19,845 nucleotides of DNA from Clostridiaceae bacterium UBA6110 (GTDB taxonomy: Bacteria > Bacillota > Clostridia > Clostridiales > Clostridiaceae), in NCBI GenBank assembly GCA_002428415.1, contig DIWI01000100.1, positions 1 through 19,845 on the forward strand, written 5' to 3'. Shown one piece after another: positions 6,720 through 13,654 of the stretch. A model generated the notes under the pieces. The model saw nothing but the letters and a program-made list of their open reading frames with translations, did not search any database and was not told the DNA's origin. Positions within the stretch are counted from its first letter, which is position 1, and every line of letters starts with the position of its first letter. Both the position numbers and the translations under genes were made by a program.

Positions 6720-6755
6720 AAAAAAAGCACAGTCGCCAATTTGCAACTGTGCTTT
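6720..6755 (-). terminator. Intrinsic terminator of the DUF1177-aroM operon
   Basis: Arms 6724-6733 and 6746-6755 (AAAGCACAGT and its exact complement) form a perfect 10-bp stem with a 12-nt loop. Read on the minus strand it is followed by a run of T, starting 10 bases after the aroM stop. This is a strong rho-independent terminator. Confidence 0.9.
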
Positions 6756-6765
6756 GGTGTTTGGT

Positions 6766-7452
6766 CTATTTATGTGAAGTATAGAGTTCATCAGCAATCC
6801 TTGCGACTAGCGTCCTGGGCAGTATCACGGGCTTTCCTGTGATTTCTGCTACCCTCTTTTTCATCTCGACTGTGTATCCCATGCAATCGAGGCAAATAAA
6901 GCTGATATCCTTCCCTTCAAGATGTCTGGCGGCCTCTTCGACTTCATGCATTCCCAGGTAAGGAGAGCCTGAAGCTACTACAGTTTCGACTCCGCTAAGC
7001 TTCCACCACTTTGATACCTGTTCTTCCTGTGACTTGTCTGGGACAATTATGCCAACCTTTGTGCCACCTGCAAGCTTCTCTGCAGTAGACTGAAATATTG
7101 GCTGAGGTATTAAAAGTAGCTTTTCATGCGTAAATTCCGGGAATTTGCCTGTGCAGAGCAGTATGATGCCGCTGACCCCATCTTTTTCCGCACGGGAAAT
7201 ACAATCCTGGACCAAGGGCACCACATGCCTCTCTGCGAGCCTTATCTGGCTGCCGTCTCTCATCCTTGTCACAAGTACATCGTCATTATCATTTGGGGAG
7301 AATCTGCTTTCTGCCTCCTTATAGGTGTATCCATCCAGGGCTCCGTATTCGACAAGCTCAATGCTGCCTGACAGCAGTTCAAGCATATCTCCAGTCATGT
7401 CTACCCTTGGTGACTGACCGATGGTGATAGCAGCAAGCCTTACCTTTTCCAT
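6766..7452 (-). CDS. aroM: AroM family protein
   Basis: A 228-residue soluble protein that opens with the AroM hallmark AAITIGQSPRVDM (7-19). AroM was named from E. coli, where its gene follows aroL; no reaction has been firmly assigned. Two cysteine motifs stand out: LLCTGKFPEF with C100 and CLDCMGYT with C190 (another Cys at 187). Their spacing of about 90 residues, each after a hydrophobic strand, resembles the paired catalytic cysteines of Asp/Glu/hydantoin racemases. That is my inference. ATG 7452 is preceded by AGGCAGG at 7 nt. A TTG at 7458 that overlaps the upstream stop is less likely because it abuts that site. Co-transcribed with DUF1177 and divergent from an M20/peptide-transport operon, it probably serves the same pathway. 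Confidence 0.85.
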   Translation of the reverse strand: MEKVRLAAITIGQSPRVDMTGDMLELLSGSIELVEYGALDGYTYKEAESRFSPNDNDDVLVTRMRDGSQIRLAERHVVPLVQDCISRAEKDGVSGIILLCTGKFPEFTHEKLLLIPQPIFQSTAEKLAGGTKVGIIVPDKSQEEQVSKWWKLSGVETVVASGSPYLGMHEVEEAARHLEGKDISFICLDCMGYTVEMKKRVAEITGKPVILPRTLVARIADELYTSHK

Positions 7453-7454
7453 GG

Positions 7455-8402
7455 TCAAGCCTGCCTGTTCCCGAAGGTCTGGAACCTCTTCATGTCGCCA
7501 TAGAGCTTCTCTATGAGAGCGAATTCCTCTTCATCATAGAAGGAAACCGAGCCTTCACCAAGACCCTTGGCAACTTCCACTGCAAACCTTGCGGCAAGCT
7601 CAACATCACCAGGGTGACTTGCCCCTGTAGCACATCCTGCGACAGGAAGCTCAGTTGTGACAGCAACTCCAATTACAGGTGCGGATGTGGCGGTTGTCGG
7701 CTGAAGTATGCTGTTCAGATGATAGAGGTCATTGCCGTATGGTGTTATATCCTGCTGGCTGAGAGGGAATACCATAGGGGATTTTCCGGTAACCTTCGTC
7801 ATTACATCAAGTATGCTGTCGCTTACCTTGAGGATGTATCCATCCTTGGTTGTCGGCGATATTGCTATTCCATTGACGTTTATTACCCTGTTTCCTTTAG
7901 TGGTGTCGATGGATATTATGGCATCCATCCTCTCATCCACATCTTTGCTGTTTGCCAGAGCCATATCCACTGGTGAATCCATGAATGGGACAGGCTTATG
8001 TTCTTTGGTAGGTGCAGTAGGACAGATATGTGTGGAAATTATGACATCACCAAAAAGAATGTCGCCGTTTCGGTTCATTTCCACTAGCTTCAGCGCTGCC
8101 GCAAGTGCTGCAAGTGCGCCATCTCCATCTGATACGAATCCTATTACTGAAGGCCTGGCACCAATGCCGCCGAGTCTTCCGATTATTCCAAGTGTAGGGG
8201 CGTTTCCTCCTGATGATTTCCCGTTGCTTCCTTTAATAAGCACTTTAACGAAATCAGTATTGCCCTTCGGTCCGGTTACAGTGTCAAGGTACGTTAGTAC
8301 GTTCTCGTTTCCTCTTTCCTTGATTAAATTTAACACCTCTGTACCATTCGCTGACGGTTTATCCAGTAAGTCGAAAAGCTCAATGACCTGTCTTAATAGC
8401 AT
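7455..8402 (-). CDS. DUF1177 family protein
   Basis: A 315-residue soluble protein recognisable as DUF1177, a family of unknown function often found beside aroM and peptide-use genes. Conserved-looking blocks are KGSNGKSSGGNAPTLG (58-73), GFVSDGDGALAALAAAL (88-104), STHICPTAPTKEHKP (123-137), DAIISIDTTKGNR (160-172) and GCATGASHPGDVELAARFA (256-274). The order of polar residues (SDGDG, then TH and EH, then IDT, then a late SHPGDVE before an amphipathic helix) recalls M42/M28 metallopeptidases, where DD, EE, D and a final H bind two metals. No fold can be proved here. The start ATG follows AAGGAGG at about 6 nt; an upstream in-frame ATG at 8423 would lie before that site. The gene's stop lies 2 nt before the aroM ATG. 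Confidence 0.85.
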   Translation of the reverse strand: MLLRQVIELFDLLDKPSANGTEVLNLIKERGNENVLTYLDTVTGPKGNTDFVKVLIKGSNGKSSGGNAPTLGIIGRLGGIGARPSVIGFVSDGDGALAALAAALKLVEMNRNGDILFGDVIISTHICPTAPTKEHKPVPFMDSPVDMALANSKDVDERMDAIISIDTTKGNRVINVNGIAISPTTKDGYILKVSDSILDVMTKVTGKSPMVFPLSQQDITPYGNDLYHLNSILQPTTATSAPVIGVAVTTELPVAGCATGASHPGDVELAARFAVEVAKGLGEGSVSFYDEEEFALIEKLYGDMKRFQTFGNRQA

Positions 8403-8706
8403 GATTGATCCTCCTTGGTTCACATTTATGATAAGGACAATTGTATCATAAGATTAAGGTGAATACATATTTATGCATGTGATATTTTTGTATAACGCTG
8501 ATTGAATCCAATAATAACAATATTGAAAAAGGTTAAAACAATTCCAGTGCATGCGCTTTCACACACACAAATCTGGGAAAATATGTTCCGTACATGGAAA
8601 ACAAATGTTTTTTTCGAATATTTATAGAAGATGTTGAAAATAATTCCAACGGAATGTATAATAAGACAAATTTAGAGAGTTTATTTTTTGTTCATATTCG
8701 GGAGGG
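8403..8706. promoter_or_regulatory. Divergent intergenic region with operator-like palindromes
   Basis: These 304 bases separate the DUF1177-aroM pair from the M20/dpp operon. Besides the plus-strand promoter at 8634-8662, there are two TTCC/GGAA inverted repeats: TTCC-N6-GGAA at 8586-8599 and ATTCC-N3-GGAAT at 8643-8655. A related half site, ATTCCAGTGCATG, starts at 8541. I found no convincing -35/-10 pair for the minus-strand genes. No small gene or structured RNA is evident. Confidence 0.45.
8634..8662 (+). promoter_or_regulatory. Sigma-A-type promoter of the M20/dpp operon with operator in the spacer
   Basis: TTGAAA (8634-8639), 17 bp, TATAAT (8657-8662): five of six and six of six consensus bases at ideal spacing. 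The palindrome ATTCC-AAC-GGAAT fills 8643-8655, between the two boxes, as expected for a repressor operator. The start of transcription would be near 8669. Confidence 0.75.
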
Positions 8707-9879
8707 GTGGTTGATATCGGTATACTAGAAAGGGCTTTAGAGCTTAAGACAGAAATGATAGAAAACAGAAGATTCTTCCATAGTAATCCTGAAATTGGCT
8801 TCGACCTGCCGGTGACAACAGGAAGGGTAAAGGAAATCCTCGAAAGCCTGGGCTATGAAGTGAAGAGCATAGGTAAGTCAGGACTAAGCGCTACTGTTGG
8901 CAAACCGGGAAGTACCTTCCTCATAAGGGGAGACATGGATGCACTTCCGATGGCCGAGGAAACCGAAATTGAGTTCAAGTCGGAGAATGGAAACATGCAT
9001 GCCTGCGGGCATGACATACATACATCGGCATTACTTGGAGCAGCCAAAATCCTGAAGGAAAGGGAAGCTGAGCTGAAGGGTACTGTGAAGCTGATGTTCC
9101 AGCCGTGCGAGGAAATGGTCATGGGAGCCAGGGACATGGTTCTAAATGGCATACTTCTAGATCCGAAGGTTGATGCCGCCATGGCGCTGCATGTAGTCCA
9201 CAAACCGTTGGGAACCGTTGGTTATTCAAAGGGAAGCGCATGCGCTTCAAGCGATGTGTTTACGATAACTATCACAGGAAAAGGCGCTCACGGAGCAGCC
9301 TCATATCTTGGAGTAGATCCGATAAATGTTGCAGTGCACCTTCATCTTGCTCTGCAGGTTCTGAACAGCAGGGAAACGCATCCCGACGATATGGTTGTAC
9401 TGACTATAGGTATGATCAGCGGCGGAGCTGCAGCCAACATAATACCTGACACTGTTGTAATGAAAGGTACTATTAGGACGATGAACAGCGACACGAGGGA
9501 TTTCATGAAGGGAAGGCTCCTGGATATTTCAGAGTCTGTTGCGAAGACTTTCAGGGCCGAGTGTAAAGTCGAGTTCCTGAGCGAGGGCGTACCACCTATG
9601 GTAAATGATGAATCGCTTACTGAAGAGATTACCGGATATATCGATGAATTGCTCGGTGCAGGAACGACATACGAGATCCCAAGGATGACAGGATCGGAGG
9701 ACTTTTCAGTAATATCCGAAAAGGTACCTTCGCTGCTGCTCTGGGTCGGAACCGGCTCAGAAGAAGAAGGATATCCCTATGGAGTACATAACCCTAAGGT
9801 AACCTTCAATGAAGATGCTATCCACAAGATGGCAGCCATCTACTCAGAATGTGCTATCAGATGGCTTGAAAAAAATTGA
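8707..9879 (+). CDS. M20D family amidohydrolase (aminoacylase/hippurate hydrolase-like)
   Basis: This enzyme hydrolyses amide bonds of N-acylated amino acids or small peptides in the cytosol using two metal ions. It has 390 residues, normal for M20D (HipO/AbgB/YkuR group). Motifs are RRFFHSNPEIGF (21-32), RGDMDALPM (74-82), MHACGHDIHTS (97-107) with ligands C100 and H102, QPCEE (132-136) with catalytic E135 and ligand E136, ALHVVH with H162, GKGAHGA with H195 in the dimerisation domain, TGSEDF (328-333) and H361 in VHNPKVTF. Cys134 replaces the usual Ala of QPAEE. GTG 8707 is the only canonical start, yet it abuts GGAGGG directly; spacing would better suit the ATC at 8716. It is the first gene of the operon, under the promoter at 8634-8662. 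Confidence 0.9.
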   Translation: MVDIGILERALELKTEMIENRRFFHSNPEIGFDLPVTTGRVKEILESLGYEVKSIGKSGLSATVGKPGSTFLIRGDMDALPMAEETEIEFKSENGNMHACGHDIHTSALLGAAKILKEREAELKGTVKLMFQPCEEMVMGARDMVLNGILLDPKVDAAMALHVVHKPLGTVGYSKGSACASSDVFTITITGKGAHGAASYLGVDPINVAVHLHLALQVLNSRETHPDDMVVLTIGMISGGAAANIIPDTVVMKGTIRTMNSDTRDFMKGRLLDISESVAKTFRAECKVEFLSEGVPPMVNDESLTEEITGYIDELLGAGTTYEIPRMTGSEDFSVISEKVPSLLLWVGTGSEEEGYPYGVHNPKVTFNEDAIHKMAAIYSECAIRWLEKN

Positions 9880-9946
9880 CTGGCAGGGACCTGTAAGCAT
9901 GAATAAAGCGACCCTGCAAAAGGATACGGAAAGCCACATGCTCAAA

Positions 9947-9983
9947 CATTCGCTGATACAAATGGCAGATGCATCAGCGAGTG
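9947..9983 (+). repeat. Stem-loop between the M20D and binding-protein genes
   Basis: CATTCGCTGATAC (9947-9959) pairs with GCATCAGCGAGTG (9971-9983) over 13 positions, with one G-U and one A-C, around an 11-nt loop. No T run follows, so it is more likely an mRNA-stabilising or processing hairpin ahead of the highly expressed binding-protein cistron than a terminator. The rest of the 174-base gap shows only a short GCAGGG/CCCTGC pair (9883-9888, 9912-9917). Confidence 0.45.
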
Positions 9984-10053
9984 TGGTTGCCCGTAATAGT
10001 CTATGCATGGGAAAAGGTCTTGAAAATAATCAAAAGAAAGAGAGGGAATATCA

Positions 10054-11673
10054 ATGAAGAAGATTCTTGTTGCAGCGCTTGCTGCGATGATGGCTGTTAC
10101 CGCGCTGACCGGCTGCGGAAACAAGGCAGAACCAACAACTCCTGTTACTCCCACCACCCCTACAAAGACAGAGATTGTAGTCCCTGGTAAACCTACTGAG
10201 GGCGGAGTACTCACGATTTCGCTTACGGCATCACCGAAGAACCTTGATCCTGTGAAGTACACAGGAACATATGAGTCACAGATCATCCAGAACGTAGGAG
10301 ACACCCTTGTTGCCTACAAGATGGACCTGTCTGAGGTCATTCCGAACCTTGCGACTGAATGGTCAATAAGCGAGGACGGAAAGGACTACACATTCAAGCT
10401 TAGGGACGACGTCTACTTCCATCCGGGCAAGTACCAGACTGGAAGAAAGATGGTCGCTGAAGACATCAAGTATTCACTTGAGAGATCATTCCAGCTCTCA
10501 GCAATGAAGAGGCTCGATATGATCAAAAGTGTCGAGGTCGTTAACGACTATGAGATAATAGTGCATCTTCCGGAGCCGAATGCTGTATTCCTTACAGCAC
10601 TTACCAATTCAGGAAACATAATCGTTCCTAAGGAAGAGGTAGAAGGTTGGGGAGATGAGTTCGGAAACCACCTTGTTGGAACCGGACCATTCATGATGAA
10701 GGAATTCAAGCTTGATGAGGAAGCTGTCCTCGTTAAGAATGCAAAGTACTGGGCGCAGGCTCCTCACCTTGACGGAGTAACCTTCAAGGTAATTACTGAC
10801 ATGAGCCAGAACGCAAACGCACTGAGGACAGGAGAGGTTGATTTCGCTTCAGGACTCACAGGCGAGGCGGTCAAGGTAATCAGGGAAGATGCCAATGTGA
10901 AGCTCCTTGAGACACCAGGTCTTCATGTTGCGTACATCTACTTTAACCAGGTATCAGGACCTACAAAGGACAAGAAGGTCAGGGAAGCCCTTATAAAGGC
11001 GGTTGACATCAATGAACTTGTCAAGGGTGTTTACCAGTACGGCGAAGCAAAGCCGGCAGCTCTTCCGCTTCCTCCTGGATCATGGGGATATGACGAGAGC
11101 CTTGTTTCACAGGTCCCAACCTACGACCCGGCAGCAGCCAAGAAACTCCTTGCTGAAGCAGGATATCCTGATGGATTCAAGACTACACTCTACATATCAA
11201 ACACAGCTCTCAGGATAAAGATGGGAACCATTCTCCAACAGTATTTCAAGACTAACCTTAATGTAGACCTTGACGTACAGGCTTCAGAGTGGGGTACGTT
11301 CTCTGAGATAGCATCAAAGGGTAATGCCGAGATATTCGCAATGTCGTGGACCTGGTATCCAGATCCGTTCTTCTTCCTTAACAAGATATTCGCATCCAGC
11401 GCTATAGGATCACTTGGAAATGGACAGGGTTACAACAATCCTGAGGTTGACAAGCTGCTCGCTGACGCGTTAGTTGAAACAAAGCAGGATGAGAGAGCGG
11501 CAATGTACAAGAAGGCCCTTAAGCTTATAGTTGAAGACCTTCCTGGAATATTCTACGCGAATGAAAACATCACATGGGGTATCTCCCCTTATGTCCAGGG
11601 CGTAGTTCAGAGAGCTGATGGAAGCATATTCCTCTGCAACACTGAAGTCAATGCATGGAAAGTAGCAAAGTAA
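10054..11673 (+). CDS. dppA: Peptide-binding lipoprotein of a DppA/OppA-type ABC transporter
   Basis: An extracellular solute-binding protein family 5 member of 539 residues, anchored to the outer face of the membrane. The signal peptide MKKILVAALAAMMAVTALTG ends in a lipobox, ALTG|C, with lipidated Cys21. A Thr/Pro-rich linker (about 27-45) follows, then the binding domain starting EGGVLTIS. Typical features are LDPVKYTGTYESQIIQNVGDTL, the LATEWSISEDGKDYTFKLRDDVYFHPG block and VGTGPFMMKEF. The family takes up di- or oligopeptides, and some members take sugars, nickel or other ligands; the M20 neighbours favour peptides or acylated amino acids. GAGAGGG lies 7 nt before the ATG. Hairpins on both sides of the gene suggest it is made in excess over the permeases. 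Confidence 0.93.
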   Translation: MKKILVAALAAMMAVTALTGCGNKAEPTTPVTPTTPTKTEIVVPGKPTEGGVLTISLTASPKNLDPVKYTGTYESQIIQNVGDTLVAYKMDLSEVIPNLATEWSISEDGKDYTFKLRDDVYFHPGKYQTGRKMVAEDIKYSLERSFQLSAMKRLDMIKSVEVVNDYEIIVHLPEPNAVFLTALTNSGNIIVPKEEVEGWGDEFGNHLVGTGPFMMKEFKLDEEAVLVKNAKYWAQAPHLDGVTFKVITDMSQNANALRTGEVDFASGLTGEAVKVIREDANVKLLETPGLHVAYIYFNQVSGPTKDKKVREALIKAVDINELVKGVYQYGEAKPAALPLPPGSWGYDESLVSQVPTYDPAAAKKLLAEAGYPDGFKTTLYISNTALRIKMGTILQQYFKTNLNVDLDVQASEWGTFSEIASKGNAEIFAMSWTWYPDPFFFLNKIFASSAIGSLGNGQGYNNPEVDKLLADALVETKQDERAAMYKKALKLIVEDLPGIFYANENITWGISPYVQGVVQRADGSIFLCNTEVNAWKVAK

Positions 11674-11680
11674 CGATATA

Positions 11681-11743
11681 GGCCAATATTGAGCAATTGG
11701 CCGCAATCATCGGGTTATGGGGGCGCGGATATTTCTGTGCCCC
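11681..11743 (+). repeat. Two consecutive hairpins between dppA and dppB
   Basis: GGCCAAT (11681-11687) pairs perfectly with ATTGGCC (11696-11702). GGGGCGC (11720-11726) pairs with GTGCCCC (11737-11743), including one G-U. Neither is followed by a clear T run. They probably act as partial attenuators or 3' stabilisers that raise binding-protein output over the membrane subunits, a common arrangement in such operons. The role is inferred. Confidence 0.5.
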
Positions 11744-11784
11744 TTAATCCTATGTATGGCGGCATATTAAACAGGTGGTGTGAA

Positions 11785-12747
11785 ATGATAAAGACAATCA
11801 TCAACAGACTTCTTCAGGTCATCCCCATCCTGCTTGTGGTGGTCACGATGACCTTCATACTAACAAGGATGGTTCCGGGTGATCCTGCAGCGACTATGCT
11901 GGGACCGCAGGCTTCAGCAGAAGAGATTGCTAAGCTTAGAGACCAGCTGGGACTGAATGACAGCATGATAAAGCAGTACTTCAGCTATCTTGGCGACCTT
12001 TTGAGAGGTAATTTCGGCAAGTCCTATTCATATAACAAACCGGTAATAGACCTGATACTGGACAAACTTCCGAATACCCTTCTCATTTCCATAACAAGCC
12101 TTGTCATAGCAGTGTTTATAGCTGTACCAATAGGAATCATTTCAGCAGTTAAGCAGTATTCCATATTCGACTATGTTGCAATGGTATTAGCTTTAGTTGG
12201 AGTGTCCATGCCAATATTCTGGCTTGGCCTTATGCTGGTGCTGGTATTTTCAGTAAATCTCGGGTGGCTGCCCTCACTTGGTATGGGGTCGATGGATAAA
12301 GGGCTCTGGGATGTCATAGTACATATGATCCTTCCTGTGAGTTGCCTTGCGACCATACCTGCAGCGACATTTGCCAGGATAACGAGGTCCAGCATGCTTG
12401 AGGTGATAAACAATGATTTCATCAAATCACTTAGGGCGAGGGGAATAAAGGAGTGGAGGGTAGTATTCCTTCATGGCCTTAAGAACGCACTTCCTCCAAT
12501 AGTGACTGTGTTCGGACTCCAATTGGCACATGCTTTCACTGGAGCCATACTGACAGAAACCATCTTTGCCTGGCCTGGAATGGGAACGCTGATTGTCGGA
12601 GCTGTTGAAAACAGGGACTACGTCCTGATTCAGGGAGCAGTCCTTTTCACGGCTATGGTATTCGTGTTCGTCAATCTTTTCGTGGATATGGCATACATGG
12701 TAATAAATCCAAGAGTGACCTATGAAGGCACGAAGGGAGGGGCATAA
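11785..12747 (+). CDS. dppB: Peptide ABC transporter permease DppB
   Basis: One of the two membrane subunits of the peptide importer, 320 residues with six predicted helices (about 9-27, 98-120, 132-155, 178-195, 237-262, 283-305). Family signs are the N-terminal FILTRMVPGDPA (24-35), ALVGVSMPIFWLGL (136-149), and the ATPase-contact (EAA-like) loop around 200-236, from ARITRSSMLEV to GLKNALPP, then FAWPGMGTL. ATG 11785 was chosen because it has AGGTGG at 6 nt and gives the standard DppB N-terminus. The frame is open to 11689, but that extension crosses the hairpins and has no ribosome binding site. It pairs with DppC; the two genes are contiguous. Confidence 0.93.
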   Translation: MIKTIINRLLQVIPILLVVVTMTFILTRMVPGDPAATMLGPQASAEEIAKLRDQLGLNDSMIKQYFSYLGDLLRGNFGKSYSYNKPVIDLILDKLPNTLLISITSLVIAVFIAVPIGIISAVKQYSIFDYVAMVLALVGVSMPIFWLGLMLVLVFSVNLGWLPSLGMGSMDKGLWDVIVHMILPVSCLATIPAATFARITRSSMLEVINNDFIKSLRARGIKEWRVVFLHGLKNALPPIVTVFGLQLAHAFTGAILTETIFAWPGMGTLIVGAVENRDYVLIQGAVLFTAMVFVFVNLFVDMAYMVINPRVTYEGTKGGA

Positions 12748-13647
12748 ATGGAAAGAAGGAAAGACCAGCTGGGAAGCGATGCCCACTCTGACATGCTCAA
12801 GAAAGAAAGAAGAGCCAACAGCGCCTGGAACATGCTGAAGAGGAACAAGACAGCCATGTTCGGACTTGGCATAGTCTGCATAATGCTTTTCATGGTAGCA
12901 GGTGCAAATTTTCTGGCACCCTACGATCCCAATGCATTGAAGCTTGGAAGCACATATCTTAAGCCATTTACTGAAGGGCATATACTGGGTACTGACGAGT
13001 TCGGAAGGGACCTCCTGAGCAGGATAATTTATGGCTCGAGGATTTCAATACTCGTTGCAATAGGTGCCACATTCATAGGCGGACTCATCGGAGTTCTTCT
13101 GGGACTTATTTCCGGGTACATGGGAGGTATCGTTGACTCCATCATAATGAGGATAATGGATGGTATGCTTGCATTCCCGTTCGTCCTGCTCTCTATAATT
13201 CTGATGACTATACTGGGAACTGGTGTGTTCAATGTAATACTTGCCATAGGAATAGCTAACATTCCGAGCTTTGCAAGGATAGTCAGGGGCCAGGTGCTGA
13301 TAGTTAAAAATGAGGAATACTGCAATGCTGTCAGGGTAATCGGAGCGTCAGGCCCGAGGCTGCTTTTCAATCATATATTGCCAAATGCATTGTCACCTAT
13401 AATTGTTTATGCGACGCTCAATGTGGCTGGTGCAATAATATCCGAAGCAGCCCTTAGCTTCCTTGGACTTGGAATAACGCCTCCGACTGCGTCATGGGGC
13501 AATATCCTGAGAGCAGGCAAGGACAGCCTGAACACTGCTCCGCATATAGCAACGATCTCAGGAATATTCATTCTGCTTACCGTGCTCGGATTTAACCTTT
13601 TGGGTGATGGAATCAGGGATGTACTTGACCCGAAGATGAAGAAGTAG
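12748..13647 (+). CDS. dppC: Peptide ABC transporter permease DppC
   Basis: The second membrane subunit, 299 residues. It has a charged N-terminal tail (1-35), a first helix about 37-57, the family block ILGTDEFGRDLLSRIIYGSR (79-98), and the EAA-like loop about 178-213 (RIVRGQVLIVKNEEYCNA to LPNALSP), ending GDGIRDVLDPKMKK as usual for DppC/OppC. The ATG starts directly after the dppB stop, with GGGAGGGG just upstream. All landmarks are intact. It dimerises with DppB to form the pore. Confidence 0.94.
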   Translation: MERRKDQLGSDAHSDMLKKERRANSAWNMLKRNKTAMFGLGIVCIMLFMVAGANFLAPYDPNALKLGSTYLKPFTEGHILGTDEFGRDLLSRIIYGSRISILVAIGATFIGGLIGVLLGLISGYMGGIVDSIIMRIMDGMLAFPFVLLSIILMTILGTGVFNVILAIGIANIPSFARIVRGQVLIVKNEEYCNAVRVIGASGPRLLFNHILPNALSPIIVYATLNVAGAIISEAALSFLGLGITPPTASWGNILRAGKDSLNTAPHIATISGIFILLTVLGFNLLGDGIRDVLDPKMKK

Positions 13648-13654
13648 GTGCAGT

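Noticed and set aside
6639..6842. Plus-strand frame of 67 codons across the aroM terminator
   Set aside because: It reads through the terminator hairpin and into the aroM 3' end antisense; no ribosome binding site.
7732..8451. 239-codon plus-strand frame opposite DUF1177
   Set aside because: Long, but fully antisense to a recognised family; Ser/Pro-rich composition typical of a shadow frame.
9809..10057. 82-codon plus-strand frame overlapping the end of the M20D gene and the gap before dppA
   Set aside because: Begins inside M20D in another frame, no ribosome binding site, no recognisable motif; the gap is better explained by hairpins.
12427..12981. 184-codon minus-strand frame across the dppB/dppC junction
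   Set aside because: Antisense to two intact permease genes; no family resemblance.
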